64,000 bases of DNA from Propioniferax innocua (GCF_006716235.1 NZ_VFOR01000002.1:434001-498000), one strand, 5' to 3'; positions 44,098 through 55,411 are shown, counted from the stretch's first letter. The notes: a model not told the origin generated them from the letters alone. Made by a program: numbers and translations.

Positions 44098-44763
44098 TCA
44101 GTTTCCTCGAGCACGCTCCAGCAGATCACGGGTGTACTGCGCGGTGCGGATCTGCGCGAGGACGGTCTCGATGATCATGCGCAGCACGATCACATAGACA
44201 GCCAGGCCGATCAGGTTGGCGATGACGCCCAGCACGGGGAAGATGTACAGGAATCCGGCCCCGCCCATGATGTACGAGAGACTGTCGACCATCGAGCCGA
44301 CAGTCATGAAGCCGCCGATAACGCTGCCGAGGTAACCGAACACGCCCAGAATGATGCCGAGGATGTAGAAGATCTTCGCGACGCTGGGCGTCACGTAGGC
44401 CTCGAACGAGAAGTCGAAGAGGGCCTTGATCCCGTCCTTCGCCCCACGCGCACTCCCGGCGGCGTTGACACCGGCTCCCGGCTGGGCACCCTGCGCGGGC
44501 TGCGCCTGCGTCTGGGCCTGCTGCCCGTAACCACTCTGGCCGTAACCGCCCTGACCGTGACCACCTTGGCCGTAACCACCCTGGCCGTAGGCAGGCTGGG
44601 CCTGCGTGGGCTGGTCATACGACTGGGCGGGCGGCTCGGTGGCCGACGGCATCGAGGCAGAGGGCATCGATCCGGGCTGCTGACCCTCAGGAGCCCATCC
44701 ACTGGCGCTGGGCTGGTGCTGGGGTTGCTGAGGCTGCTGGGGCTGGAAGGAGTCATAGCTCAT
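44098..44763 (-). CDS. DUF4282-like membrane protein with Gln/Gly-rich N-terminus
   Basis: The 221-residue product has a long polar N-terminal half with PQQPQQPQHQP and GYGQGGYGQGG repeats, then a DUF4282-type domain with a pair of membrane segments (IFYILGIILGVFGYLG and FLYIFPVLGVIANLIGLAVY) and a short helical tail. The domain is common in actinobacteria but has no known function. Start ATG 44763 is used, with ATG 44781 as an alternative. It has no operon partner, but is convergent with the transferase. Confidence 0.82.
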   Translation of the reverse strand: MSYDSFQPQQPQQPQHQPSASGWAPEGQQPGSMPSASMPSATEPPAQSYDQPTQAQPAYGQGGYGQGGHGQGGYGQSGYGQQAQTQAQPAQGAQPGAGVNAAGSARGAKDGIKALFDFSFEAYVTPSVAKIFYILGIILGVFGYLGSVIGGFMTVGSMVDSLSYIMGGAGFLYIFPVLGVIANLIGLAVYVIVLRMIIETVLAQIRTAQYTRDLLERARGN

Positions 44764-44795
44764 GGGCTCATCTTGGGGCACACACGGCCCACCTG

Positions 44796-45761
44796 TCAGG
44801 TCGAAGGCAGAAGTGGGGTGAGATCCATCAGCTCCCGTGACCGTATCGTGACCTCACGCCAACGGTGTTCGACGCGTCGCTCGGCACAGAGCTCGGCGAA
44901 GACCTCCAGGGCGTGATGGAGGTTGTCCTGCGCCTTCCGAGGGGGCCCGTCCAGCAGAAGCCGATGCTCCCCATCGCGCCCGAGGAACTCCACACGGGCC
45001 GGCTCGGCCACCGAATCGATCAGGATCGATCCCCGTTCCCCCTCGATGACGCTCGGCCGCGCCGACGTGCTGATCTTCGAATAGCCACACTCGACGAGGA
45101 AGTCGTCGTAGGAGAGCAGGAGCGTTCCGGCTGCGTCGAAACCGTTGTGCAGCCGTATCGACGTCGCGGTGGCGCTCTTCGGTGCACCGAACAGGTCGAT
45201 TGCAGGCTGCAGCGAGTAGACGCCGATGTCGGCGAGTGCCGAATTGCCCAGCTCGGGGCGGAAGGCGTTCTCGATGGTTCCGGCCCGGAACTTGTCGTAA
45301 CGCGATGAATACTGGCCCTTCTCGAAGGAGACCCGACGCACCTCTCCCACCAGCGAAAGGTTCTCGGAGATCACCTGCCAGGCCGGGTCGAACAGCGGCC
45401 GCACCTCCTCCAGGACCACACGGCCGTGCTGGACCGCGGCGTCGAGGATCGTGGCGCATTCAGCGGCGTCGACGCCGAGGGTCTTCTCACACAGCACGTC
45501 CTTGCCCGCACTCAGGGCTGCGAGGCACTGCTCGGCGTGGACCGCATTGGGGCTCGCCACATAGACCGCATCCAGACCGGAATCGGCGAGCATCGTATCG
45601 AGATCGGTGTGGACGACGCCGATGCCATGGCGCGCTGCGAACTCCTCACCACGCTCCCGAGTGCGGGATTGGACCGCCGTGATCTCGACCTGCGACACCT
45701 TCGCCGAGGCGGCCACGAGCCAATCGCTGATGAAGTTCGTTCCGATGATGCCGATACGCAC
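44796..45761 (-). CDS. Gfo/Idh/MocA family oxidoreductase
   Basis: NAD(P)-dependent dehydrogenase of the glucose-fructose oxidoreductase/inositol dehydrogenase family, 321 residues. The cofactor motif GIIGTNF is slightly unusual (GxxGxx in place of GxGxxG). LCEKTLGVDAAEC holds the catalytic Lys of the EKP-like motif, here EKT. The C-terminal half has the usual sugar-binding beta sheet (ADIGVYSLQPAIDLFG). Substrate unknown. The start is GTG 45761; ATG 45779 is upstream. A strong hairpin separates it from groEL. Confidence 0.85.
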   Translation of the reverse strand: MRIGIIGTNFISDWLVAASAKVSQVEITAVQSRTRERGEEFAARHGIGVVHTDLDTMLADSGLDAVYVASPNAVHAEQCLAALSAGKDVLCEKTLGVDAAECATILDAAVQHGRVVLEEVRPLFDPAWQVISENLSLVGEVRRVSFEKGQYSSRYDKFRAGTIENAFRPELGNSALADIGVYSLQPAIDLFGAPKSATATSIRLHNGFDAAGTLLLSYDDFLVECGYSKISTSARPSVIEGERGSILIDSVAEPARVEFLGRDGEHRLLLDGPPRKAQDNLHHALEVFAELCAERRVEHRWREVTIRSRELMDLTPLLPST

Positions 45762-45793
45762 GGATCCATCACAGCACATCGGCCCAGGACGCA

Positions 45794-45830
45794 GTTCGGC
45801 CCGCTCCCCTTCACAGGGAGCGGGCCGAAC
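45794..45830 (-). terminator. Hairpin after groEL
   Basis: GTTCGGCCCGCTCCC and GGGAGCGGGCCGAAC are perfect 15-base arms with a seven-base loop, between the groEL stop (45876) and the next gene start. There is no T-run, as is common for terminators in high-GC actinobacteria. Confidence 0.75.
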
Positions 45831-45875
45831 CGACTCGGCGGGGCCGAATCAGCGCTGAAGCGGGTCAGCGTCCGA

Positions 45876-47567
<1,692 letters not shown>

Positions 47568-47655
47568 TCAGTGGTGCCCGGGCGTGCCGGGCGGAACGCC
47601 AAGACGATGCCCGCGACGGACGGCCGAGGTCACCCCCGGCCTCACCTGCTTGACG

Positions 47656-47682
47656 GTGGCACTCACCCTGCGTGAGTGCTAA
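47656..47682. promoter_or_regulatory. CIRCE element 1 (HrcA operator)
   Basis: GTGGCACTC and GAGTGCTAA are separated by exactly nine bases. The consensus arms are TTAGCACTC and GAGTGCTAA; the first arm has two differences (GTGG for TTAG) and the second is perfect. It lies 143 bases upstream of the groEL ATG. Confidence 0.85.
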
Positions 47683-47689
47683 CCCATGT

Positions 47690-47716
47690 TTAGCACTCGA
47701 CCCAAACGAGTGCAAA
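47690..47716. promoter_or_regulatory. CIRCE element 2 (HrcA operator)
   Basis: TTAGCACTC and GAGTGCAAA are separated by nine bases. The first arm is perfect and the second has one difference. It starts 34 bases from the first element, so HrcA dimers could bind on nearby faces. Between them GAGTGCTAA and TTAGCACTC can also pair as an alternative palindrome. Confidence 0.88.
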
Positions 47717-47769
47717 GGCCCGGGAGGAATCCGCCTCATCCGCAAAGGGGCACGCACTTGAGCAACGGC

Positions 47770-48951
47770 TCAGATCCCGGTGTTCGGCAGACCACGCTGA
47801 CCGGTCGGCTCCGATTCCCCCACGCTCGTCGACCCGGAGGTCGGCGATGGCGTGTCGTGACTCGGATCGGTGTCGCCGGACACCGGGGTCGGACCCCCTT
47901 CACCGGCACCGGGAACGCCCGGTGCGCTTTCCGCAGCCTCGCCCCATGCCTCCCAGAGCCGTTCGGCCGATCCACCGACAGGACCCACGATCGACTCGAG
48001 TTCGGCATGCCGGGGCCGCCAGGCATCACCCACTGCGGCGACGGCCTCATCCACCGTGGAGGCCTCGGCCGAGAGCGCCACCAGATAGTCGGGGACCTCC
48101 ATGGTTGGATCCATCACGGCAACCAGCGGCGTCCCCACCGCCGCGATCTGGGGAAAGATCGACCCGGGGATGCCCACCACGACCTCGGCCGTGGCCGAAG
48201 CGGCCAAAGTGCCCTCCTCGGCGATCTCGAACCCCTCCCACAGGGCAGGATCTTCACGGGGGTGGAGCCCGACGCGCACGTGGCGGCCCTGCGCCTGCAG
48301 CTCCTTCGCGGTCTCCAGCAGAAGTTCGGTGCCCGGCGCGGCCCCGCCGGTCTCATCCGGATACGTCACCGAGGTGGCGATCAGAACCGTCCCCGGTCGG
48401 GGGTCCCGCGGCGCGAGCCCGTCGAGGGAGGGATTGCCCACGATCTCGATCTGTGACGGGTCGACCCCGAGGTGTGCCCCGAAGACATCGGCCTCGTCTG
48501 CGGATTGCGCAGTGGCCCCCACCAGGCGCTCCCGGATGTCTGCAGCGAACTCGGCCTCCTCTGGCTGGAGGTACGCCAACGATGAGGCGACCACGGGAAG
48601 CGTGTCGAGTTCGTTGACGACGGCCGCCGGCCATTCGGTGGCCCCGTTGACCACCAGAAGATCAGCTCCCCAGTCAGCGGCCTCGTCCAACGTCACGACG
48701 TCGACGGCCGAATCGTCACCGACGTGGTCAAGATCGGGGGCGACGAGAGCCATTCGGCCACCCTGCTCCTCCACCTCGTCCACCATCGATTTCACGTGGT
48801 AGGTGCCGTAGGGCTCGTTGGTGGCCACCAGCACCGACAGGACACCGTCGTCCGCGGCCCCGGGACCGTCTGCATGCGTCGGCATGATTCCTGCGCCGAG
48901 GACGATCAGTCCGGCGAGCAGCGTCAGGAACAGGCGTCGAATGGATGTCAT
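47770..48951 (-). CDS. Exported protein ending in an LPNTG motif
   Basis: The 393-residue product starts with a signal peptide (MTSIRRLFLTLLAGLIVLG, cut near THADG) and has an alpha/beta core with LLVVNGATEWPAAVVNE, PGTVLIATSVTYPDETGG, VRVGLHPREDPALWEGF and EVVVGIPGSIFPQIAAVG. The core looks like a GT-B-like or epimerase-like fold, but no function can be fixed. The end is a Ser/Thr/Pro-rich stretch, then RGLPNTGI and stop. A sortase signal should continue with a hydrophobic helix and a basic tail, which are absent. It is convergent with nothing and divergent from the double-YbaB gene. Confidence 0.78.
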   Translation of the reverse strand: MTSIRRLFLTLLAGLIVLGAGIMPTHADGPGAADDGVLSVLVATNEPYGTYHVKSMVDEVEEQGGRMALVAPDLDHVGDDSAVDVVTLDEAADWGADLLVVNGATEWPAAVVNELDTLPVVASSLAYLQPEEAEFAADIRERLVGATAQSADEADVFGAHLGVDPSQIEIVGNPSLDGLAPRDPRPGTVLIATSVTYPDETGGAAPGTELLLETAKELQAQGRHVRVGLHPREDPALWEGFEIAEEGTLAASATAEVVVGIPGSIFPQIAAVGTPLVAVMDPTMEVPDYLVALSAEASTVDEAVAAVGDAWRPRHAELESIVGPVGGSAERLWEAWGEAAESAPGVPGAGEGGPTPVSGDTDPSHDTPSPTSGSTSVGESEPTGQRGLPNTGI

Positions 48952-49157
48952 GGCTACCTCTCTGCTGGGTCCACGGACGCCGACCCTTGCGGCACCCGTG
49001 GAGCAAGGATGGCTTCACCGCCTACGGGCAGGAGTCCCCTGCACCACGATCGGGTGAACACCAATGGACCAAAGAGGGAACTGATACCGTTACCGACAAT
49101 GCGGAAGGCTCCAGCCAGAAGGAGCGAGCCCCGGACGGAAACGTCTACATTGGGCGC

Positions 49158-50003
49158 ATGTCCCAATTCGGACTCGACCCGATCAAGTTCCTCAACGACT
49201 TCAACGTGTACGTGGCCCAGATGGAGGATCAGGCGCGCGAACTCGCCGAGATTCAACAGGCCACGGCCAAGGAGGTCTCCAACAAGCACGTGAAGATCCG
49301 TGTCCAGGCCGGTCGCGTGTTGGGGCTGGAGTTCACCGATGCGGCAGCAGGCGCCTCACCTGTCCAGGTCCGCACCTCCCTCATGGACGCATACCACCGG
49401 GCCGCTGCCCGCTCCAACGACCAGTTGGCGAATTCGTTGAGCACGATCGGGCTCGACGGGGTCGCTTCGGGCGTGCGCGAGAGCGCCTCGCCCGATGTCC
49501 GCGAGGCGGGTCAGGGCCTCGATCCCGAAGAGCCCCACCAGCGGCCCACAGGGCACACCGAGCCCGAGAAACTCCCATGGGCGTCGGTCGAAGAGCTGTG
49601 GGCCGACGCCGGGCTCGACGACGAGGATCTCACCGACATCGCCGCCGAGCTGCGCGAACTGGGGTACGACGATTCCCGACGCAGCGCAACGGGAGACTGG
49701 CAGACCGATCTGGAGCAGGCCCTGGCCCAGGTTGAACAGCACAGTGATGATCTGAGACATCGCATCGCAGAGATCACCGGCAGTGCCGAGGGCAAGACCA
49801 TGACCGTCACGGTGAATGGAGCCGGAAGCCTGACCGATGTCGTCCTGCGCAAGCCCTCCGCCCAACGATCAGCGCAGGAGCTCTCCGCCGATTTCCTGAA
49901 ACTCTACGGCGAGGCATGCACAGCGGCATCCGAACAGCTGAGTGAGGCCATGCCCGACTCGGACTGGCCCGACATCCCCGGCGTCTCACGCTTCGACATG
50001 TGA
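49158..50003 (+). CDS. Protein with two YbaB/EbfC-like domains
   Basis: The 281-residue protein has a coiled-coil N-terminus (MSQFGLDPIKFLNDFNVYVA), a first YbaB-like beta-alpha unit (VKIRVQAGRVLGLEFTDAAA) and a second (KTMTVTVNGAGSLTDVVLRK then SADFLKLYGEACTAAS), joined by an acidic linker. YbaB proteins bind DNA, but in actinobacteria a YbaB-like fold also occurs beside type VII secretion genes. It precedes the EspC-like gene by 91 bases on the same strand. ATG 49158 is chosen because earlier in-frame codons lie in the gap. Confidence 0.78.
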   Translation: MSQFGLDPIKFLNDFNVYVAQMEDQARELAEIQQATAKEVSNKHVKIRVQAGRVLGLEFTDAAAGASPVQVRTSLMDAYHRAAARSNDQLANSLSTIGLDGVASGVRESASPDVREAGQGLDPEEPHQRPTGHTEPEKLPWASVEELWADAGLDDEDLTDIAAELRELGYDDSRRSATGDWQTDLEQALAQVEQHSDDLRHRIAEITGSAEGKTMTVTVNGAGSLTDVVLRKPSAQRSAQELSADFLKLYGEACTAASEQLSEAMPDSDWPDIPGVSRFDM

Positions 50004-50093
50004 GCGGGCTTCGACCTGCCAGAAGCGTCCATCCGTAAGAATCCGGGGCCACGCGATGGCCGGCAACCCCCTTCATCGCATTGACTTGCCCCC

Positions 50094-50423
50094 ATGGCAG
50101 ATCAGATCGAGTTCAACATCGAGGAGATGCGGGCCCACGCCCAGCGCCTCGACGGTTTGGCCACCCGTGCCGAGGACGCCAACACCAATGCCCAGGGCCT
50201 CGCCCAAGGCGCAGGTTTCGATCTGTACGGCCTCATGTGCAGCCCCATCCTGGTACCGATCCTGCAGATCGCCGAGGCCGCCAACGTCGGGGCTCTCCAA
50301 GCACTGACCGATGTGATGTCCGGACGTCGAGACACTTTCGACAGCACGGCCACGGCCTACGAGGGCACCGAGGAATATGCCAAACAACTGGCGGAGGATG
50401 CGGTTCGAGGAGTGGAGAGCTGA
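50094..50423 (+). CDS. EspC-like type VII secretion protein
   Basis: The 109-residue, mostly helical protein ([20 protein letters not shown]) has the layout of the ESX EspC family, near to WXG100 proteins, with a conserved Gly- and Ala-rich middle and a helix near [14 protein letters not shown]. Such proteins are co-secreted by ESX machines. The stop overlaps the next ATG (TGATG), so it is made with the large Pro-rich protein, probably as a pair. Confidence 0.75.
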   Translation: MADQIEFNIEEMRAHAQRLDGLATRAEDANTNAQGLAQGAGFDLYGLMCSPILVPILQIAEAANVGALQALTDVMSGRRDTFDSTATAYEGTEEYAKQLAEDAVRGVES

Positions 50424-53074
50424 TGGCTTTCGAGAACCCCCTGCGCGTCGACAGCGGAGACGGACAGGTCCGCGTCAAGGTCCCGGTCGCCTGGGAGATC
50501 CTGGAATCGACGTCGAACTGGTCCGATGGGGCGCTACGGATCAGCGATTTCCGCGCCCCGATCGATCTGTTGTCCAACGGGCTCGGCCTGATGGTGGATC
50601 CCATGGGAACCCTCTTGGGTTATGCCCTCGACACCCTCAAGGACTGGCTCGTCGCCAATGTGAAGCCGCTCTCCGATGTGCTCGATGCACTGCTGGGTGC
50701 CCCTGACAAGATCTACGAACGCTCCACGCAATGGGGAGACCTCGCTGCCGACTATGCCGGGCAACGCATCGACCACCAGACCACGTCGCGAGACCTGAAG
50801 TCATGGAGCGGTGACGCTGCTCTGCGTTACGGCGAGGCTGCAGCCGCCACTGACGGGGCCTTTCAGAGCGCGGAGAACGCGGCCAACAACCTGTCGAAGA
50901 TCATCAGCGCGACCGGAGCGGTCGTCGGGATGTTCCGAGAGTGTCTGTGGCAGATGCTCCGCGCATTCTTGATCGAGTTGATCCGCGGCGCACTTCTGGC
51001 TCTCGCGACCGCTGTCCCCACCATGGGCGGCTCCCTTGGCGTGTTCACTTCGTGGGCGAGCGCGCGTTTCGCCATGATCGGCTCGAAATTCGCAGCCACC
51101 CTGGCAAAGTTGATGCGCAAGTGCGGCGCCATCTCACGCAAGCTCGGGTTCTCCGGCAAAGGTTTCGATGCTGCGGCCAAACATCTCATCCGTGCGGCAT
51201 CGCGGCTCAAGAAGTTCTCGACGAACGGCCGACCCGGCGCCGACTTCTTCAAGAACAGCGACTTCACCCGCACCAGTCGCCCCATCGTGGAGAAGGTCCG
51301 TGCCCCCATCCGAGCCACCAATGAATTCGGCAAACGCATCAACCCCGCCGACAAGGGACTCGACACCAACGCTGCGAACCAGGAGAACATCAACAATGCC
51401 CAGGGGACGCTGGACGAACTGAACGTCGACAACACAGCCCCCGCCGATCCCCAGGATCCGACGCCCACACCGGAACCGACACCGTCGCCGGAACCGACAC
51501 CGTCGCCGGAACCAACCCCCACGCCCACGCCGACACCGGAACCGACACCCACGCCGACACCGGCGCCCACGCCCACACCGGAACCGACACCGTCGCCGGA
51601 ACAAACCCCCACACCTACGCCGGCACCGACCCCCACACCGACACCGGCACCCACACCGGAACCGACACCGGCGCCCACACCGACACCAGCACCGGAACCG
51701 AAGCCGGAACCCTGCCCCACGCCAGAACCGGCACCAGAGCCAACCCCCACACCGGCACCGGCTCCCGAACCAGAACCGGCACCCACACCAGAACCAGAAC
51801 CGGCACCCACACCAGAACCAGAACCGGCACCCACACCAGAACCAGAACCGGCACCCACACCGGAACCGGCCCCTGCCCCAGAACCGGCACCCACACCGGA
51901 ACCGGAGCCTGCCCCAGAACCGACTCCCGCTCCTACCCCGGAGCCCACACCGGCACCGACCCCTGCCCCAGAACCAGCACCCACACCGGAACCGGAGCCT
52001 GCCCCAGAACCGGCACCCGCACCGACGCCAGAGCCCGCGCCCGCTCCTGCCCCAGAACCGGCACCCGCACCGACGCCAGAGCCCGCGCCCGCTCCTGCCC
52101 CAGAACCGGCACCCGCACCGGAGCCGGAGCCGGAGCCCGCGCCCACGCCAGAACCGCCGGAGAACGAGCAGCCACATCCGGACGAGTACGACTATCCGGA
52201 TGTGGACATCGATCTGGAGGTCGACGAGGACGGGCGCATCGTCGGGATCAACGTCGAGTCCGATGGGCCTGTCGATCTGGACCTCGACATCATCGGGCCT
52301 GACGGAGAAACGGCCGACTTCTCCGGCTCCGATGGCGACGACCCTTCCGATGACGACGAGGAGCAGCCGGTCACCACGATCCGTGGCCCCGAAGGCGAGT
52401 CCGGCGTCAGCGAAACCGTTCACATCGTCGCCCTCGATTCCCACGGAAACATCACCTCGGGAGGTGACCCGTGGGAGGACATCACCGCCGAATCGCCTGA
52501 CGATGCCACCGGAAATCTCATGGGCCCCACTCCTTCGAATCCCCCAGCGCCAGAAACCCCAGCGCCAGAAACCCCAGGCCCAGAAACCCCAGGCCCAGAA
52601 ACCGCAGCACCAGGCACCTCACAACCAGACGTCGCAACGACAGAGTCAGGGGTGCGGGGCGGTTCGAGCGTGGCGCCGGACTCGCCAGGGTCTCTGGGCG
52701 GCAGTGTCGAAGCACCTGCATCAGACGAGTCGCCCACCGGTGCCTCCCCGAACACGCCGCCATCGAACGAGGCTTCATCCGTCCCGAGCGGTCAACCGGC
52801 CCACGGCCAAACCATCGACACCTCGCCAGCACCTGGCACGTCGGAACAGCCTCTCGACAGCCCTCTCCCCTCGGGGAACAGCAGCGCGACAGGGGCCGAT
52901 CCGGAGCCGACGATTTCGGCTCCCACCGGATCGGAACAGGACTCCTCCGATCGCCCGGCGATGGCGCCCATGGGTGCAGCCGGTGGGGGTGGCCAGAACC
53001 AGGGGACATCCGCCGGCGTCAAGGTGAAGGTCGAAGCCGCACCGGAGGAGCAGTCGACACATCGGCGACAGTGA
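50423..53074 (+). CDS. Large WXG-like helical and Pro-rich repeat protein
   Basis: The 883-residue chain starts with a helical region of about 340 residues containing [20 protein letters not shown], a WXG-type turn, and hydrophobic helices ([19 protein letters not shown]). Residues about 345-577 are a Pro/Glu/Thr/Ala repeat ([16 protein letters not shown]). After it come an acidic region ([20 protein letters not shown]) and a Pro/Ser/Thr/Gly tail. The layout resembles PPE-like or EspC-linked type VII substrates. It has no signal peptide and no known toxin motif, and the tail function is unknown. Confidence 0.8.
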   Translation: MAFENPLRVDSGDGQVRVKVPVAWEILESTSNWSDGALRISDFRAPIDLLSNGLGLMVDPMGTLLGYALDTLKDWLVANVKPLSDVLDALLGAPDKIYERSTQWGDLAADYAGQRIDHQTTSRDLKSWSGDAALRYGEAAAATDGAFQSAENAANNLSKIISATGAVVGMFRECLWQMLRAFLIELIRGALLALATAVPTMGGSLGVFTSWASARFAMIGSKFAATLAKLMRKCGAISRKLGFSGKGFDAAAKHLIRAASRLKKFSTNGRPGADFFKNSDFTRTSRPIVEKVRAPIRATNEFGKRINPADKGLDTNAANQENINNAQGTLDELNVDNTAPADPQDPTPTPEPTPSPEPTPSPEPTPTPTPTPEPTPTPTPAPTPTPEPTPSPEQTPTPTPAPTPTPTPAPTPEPTPAPTPTPAPEPKPEPCPTPEPAPEPTPTPAPAPEPEPAPTPEPEPAPTPEPEPAPTPEPEPAPTPEPAPAPEPAPTPEPEPAPEPTPAPTPEPTPAPTPAPEPAPTPEPEPAPEPAPAPTPEPAPAPAPEPAPAPTPEPAPAPAPEPAPAPEPEPEPAPTPEPPENEQPHPDEYDYPDVDIDLEVDEDGRIVGINVESDGPVDLDLDIIGPDGETADFSGSDGDDPSDDDEEQPVTTIRGPEGESGVSETVHIVALDSHGNITSGGDPWEDITAESPDDATGNLMGPTPSNPPAPETPAPETPGPETPGPETAAPGTSQPDVATTESGVRGGSSVAPDSPGSLGGSVEAPASDESPTGASPNTPPSNEASSVPSGQPAHGQTIDTSPAPGTSEQPLDSPLPSGNSSATGADPEPTISAPTGSEQDSSDRPAMAPMGAAGGGGQNQGTSAGVKVKVEAAPEEQSTHRRQ
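51459..52156 (+). repeat. In-frame Pro/Glu repeat coding tract
   Basis: About 700 bases of short near-tandem units encode [20 protein letters not shown] repeats inside the large protein. The unit edges vary and copies differ in sequence, so it is an old, expanding repeat. Confidence 0.85.
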
Positions 53075-53132
53075 GCGCCCGGACGATTCCCAGTAATGAC
53101 ATCAGTGTGATTCGCGGGCTAACATGGACCGC

Positions 53133-53426
53133 ATGTCAGCAGCCGAGTCGTACCGGGACCACAACTCCGAGCACACCGCCCTCAGCGCTCGGGAGGCCGA
53201 GATCCTCGACTTCGAGCGTCAGTGGTGGAAGTTCTCCGGGGCCAAGGAACAGGGCATCCGCGAACAGTTCGACATGTCCGCGACCCGGTACTACCAGATC
53301 CTCAACGGCCTGCTCGATTCGCCCGAGGCCCTTGCGCACGACCCCCTCCTCATCAAGCGTCTGCGCCGCATGCGCGAGACGCGCCAGCGGGCGCGCTCGG
53401 CGCGACGTCTGGGAGCCGACGGCTGA
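53133..53426 (+). CDS. DUF3263 protein
   Basis: A small 97-residue protein conserved in actinobacteria. The N-terminal helix ALSAREAEILDFERQWWKFS, a middle with EQGIREQFDMSATRYYQILN, and LIKRLRRMRETRQRARSARR at the C-terminus match the DUF3263 family, whose fold resembles a helix-turn-helix; DNA binding is plausible but unproven. The start is ATG 53133 or ATG 53124. It follows the large repeat protein with a 58-base gap and precedes manA by only 14 bases, so it is probably cotranscribed with manA. Confidence 0.85.
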   Translation: MSAAESYRDHNSEHTALSAREAEILDFERQWWKFSGAKEQGIREQFDMSATRYYQILNGLLDSPEALAHDPLLIKRLRRMRETRQRARSARRLGADG

Positions 53427-53440
53427 GTTAGCATCCAGCC

Positions 53441-54598
53441 ATGCAGCGCATCACGGGAACTCGCCAGCACTACCCATGGGGCTCCACTGACGGTATCCCC
53501 CGCGTGCTGGGTGAAGAACCCACCAGAACCCCTCTCGCGGAGTACTGGTTCGGTGCCCACCCCAAGGCACCGGCCACCCTCACCGGAGGAATGACGCTCG
53601 ACGCCCACCTGTCGCAGAACCCTGACCAACTCGGCGACAGCGGACGAGCCGAATACGGCGACGTGCTCCCCTTCCTCCTCAAGCTGCTGTCAGCGCGCAC
53701 GGCCCTGTCGATCCAAGCCCATCCGTCACGCCAACAGGCCGAAGCAGGTTTCGCGCGCGAGAATGCCGCCGGTCTTGCCACCGACGCCCCGAACCGTAAC
53801 TATCGCGACGACTGGCCCAAACCCGAGGCCGTGGTGGCACTCACCGAGTTCGACGCCCTGTGCGGTTTTCGCGACCCGACACGCACCCAGCACCTCTTTG
53901 CCGAACTCGGCGTGGATGCCACCGAGCTGATCGTCCAACCGCTCACCGATGGGGACGGCATCGCCCGCGTGTTTCTGGGCATCCTCGATCTCGGCGCCGA
54001 AGCAGCCGACCTCATCGACCACGTCGTCGCAGCTGCCAAGGACCGCCTCGATGCCGGGATCGAACCCGGAGAGTTCGCCAACTTCTGCGACACCGCCATC
54101 ACCACGGCCGATGATTTTCCCGGCGACCCGGGCGTCCTCGCCGCGCTGCTCCTCAACCGGGTTCGTCTGAACCCAGGTGAGGGGCTCGCCTTGGAGGCCG
54201 GGAACGTCCACGCCTACCTGCGCGGCACGGCCATCGAAATCATGTCGAATTCCGACAACGTGCTGCGTGGCGGCCTCACCACCAAGCACATCGACATCGA
54301 CGAGTTGGCCCGCGTGGTCGACTTCCGCCACCAGGACGTCGATGTGGTCACCTGGCAACCCGCCGGGGCGGGCGTCTGGCGCTTCCCGGCACCATTCGGC
54401 GAGTTCGCCCTGTGGCGCGTCTCCGAAACCGCACTGCCCGCCGAGCCGAGCCCACGCATCGCCGTCAGTCTGGGAGAGGCCGCGCTGGTCTCCCCCGATG
54501 GACCGCTCACCCTGGGCCCTGGTCAGGCAGCCTTCCTCTCTGCCGGCGAGCCGGTGACCGTGCGCGGTGAGGTGATCGTCGCCTCGCACGGCCTGTGA
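53441..54598 (+). CDS. manA: Mannose-6-phosphate isomerase, class I
   Basis: Zinc enzyme interconverting mannose 6-phosphate and fructose 6-phosphate, feeding GDP-mannose for mannosylated lipids and wall glycans. The 385-residue product has IQAHPSRQQAEAGF (QxH of the metal site), YRDDWPKPEAVVAL (Glu of the site) and the signature ALEAGNVHAYLRGTAIEIM followed by NSDNVLRGGLTTKHID. It follows DUF3263 closely. Length and motifs are those of type I enzymes. Confidence 0.96.
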   Translation: MQRITGTRQHYPWGSTDGIPRVLGEEPTRTPLAEYWFGAHPKAPATLTGGMTLDAHLSQNPDQLGDSGRAEYGDVLPFLLKLLSARTALSIQAHPSRQQAEAGFARENAAGLATDAPNRNYRDDWPKPEAVVALTEFDALCGFRDPTRTQHLFAELGVDATELIVQPLTDGDGIARVFLGILDLGAEAADLIDHVVAAAKDRLDAGIEPGEFANFCDTAITTADDFPGDPGVLAALLLNRVRLNPGEGLALEAGNVHAYLRGTAIEIMSNSDNVLRGGLTTKHIDIDELARVVDFRHQDVDVVTWQPAGAGVWRFPAPFGEFALWRVSETALPAEPSPRIAVSLGEAALVSPDGPLTLGPGQAAFLSAGEPVTVRGEVIVASHGL

Positions 54599-54671
54599 GG
54601 TTCCACGCCGCCACCAGCACGCATGTGTGACCGTGCGATTCTTGTTCGTCCATGCCACAATGGCATGCATT

Positions 54672-54744
54672 GCCCTTGTAGCTCAGCTGGTAGAGCAACT
54701 GATTTGTAATCAGTAGGTCGCGGGTTCGAATCCTGTCGGGGGCT
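54672..54744 (+). tRNA. tRNA-Thr (TGT)
   Basis: A 73-base gene with a complete cloverleaf. The acceptor arms GCCCTTG and CGGGGGC pair (with two G-T pairs), the D-arm is GCTC...GAGC, the anticodon loop is TTTGTAA (anticodon TGT) between ACTGA and TCAGT, and the T-arm has GGGTTCGAATCC. The discriminator base is T and no CCA is encoded. There is no phage attachment site or integrase nearby. Confidence 0.95.
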
Positions 54745-54757
54745 CGATTTGGCCCGG

Positions 54758-54782
54758 TACATCAACGTTTCGTGTTGATGTA
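54758..54782 (+). terminator. Hairpin after tRNA-Thr
   Basis: TACATCAAC and GTTGATGTA are perfect nine-base arms with a seven-base loop, 13 bases after the tRNA. A direct repeat GATGTATCCG follows at about 54778 and 54795. There is no T-run. Confidence 0.5.
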
Positions 54783-54946
54783 TCCGCACCCCGGATGTAT
54801 CCGTCGAGCACCTCCGGCACATCCCCATGGCGTGGTTTTCGCTCCGGCGGGGACGACGCTCACCGGACCCACCGGGCCGGCGTCCGCATCTGATCGGCCA
54901 CCGACGATGATGGAGCCAGACCACGCAGCGGATCAGGGCGAAGAAC

Positions 54947-55411
54947 ATGCATCACACCAGAACCAGTCTCCTCATGTTCGGCGTTCTCGCACTCGTGGTG
55001 GTCACCGCCTGCACGCCCTCGGCACAGATCACCACCGAGCCGACCGACGATCCGGAGGCCAGAGCCGCCCAGACGCAGGCGGCCTCCTTGTTGGAGATCG
55101 CCATCGAGGGAGGGTGCGACGCCGCCATCGACGCCTACCTCCCGACATATGCCGAACCGAAGGCCCAACCGGTGTATCGAACAGCGCACGAACACCACTG
55201 TGAGGCCGATGCCGCCCAACAAGCACTGTCTCACCACGCATGGCACTGCATCGCCGACCTGATCGAGATGGAACGTATCCGCGTGCAGTGCCACAGTGTC
55301 GACCCGGACGACCGGTCGGTGCGCACCGGCCATGTGGTGCCGTTCGCGCACCGCAAACCCACCCACTTCCGCGGCGGCAACACGATGATCCGTTGGAGCG
55401 GTGTGCGATGA
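54947..55411 (+). CDS. Small predicted lipoprotein, hypothetical
   Basis: The 154-residue product has a signal peptide (MHHTRTSLLMFGVLALVVV) with lipobox VTAC, so it should be lipid-anchored outside the membrane. The mature part has four more Cys residues (GGCD, HHCE, WHCI, VQCHS), possibly forming two disulfides. The sequence is not recognised. It lies alone between the tRNA and the acyltransferase. Confidence 0.72.
   Translation: MHHTRTSLLMFGVLALVVVTACTPSAQITTEPTDDPEARAAQTQAASLLEIAIEGGCDAAIDAYLPTYAEPKAQPVYRTAHEHHCEADAAQQALSHHAWHCIADLIEMERIRVQCHSVDPDDRSVRTGHVVPFAHRKPTHFRGGNTMIRWSGVR

Noticed and set aside
50863-52444. Long Gly/Ser/Val- and Arg/Cys-rich frames antisense to the large repeat protein
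   Set aside because: They mirror the Pro/Glu repeat of the plus-strand gene, lack ribosome sites, and their composition is only that of the repeat read backwards.
54672-54744. tRNA-Thr as an integration site
   Set aside because: No integrase, no repeated tRNA 3' end and no foreign block follows.
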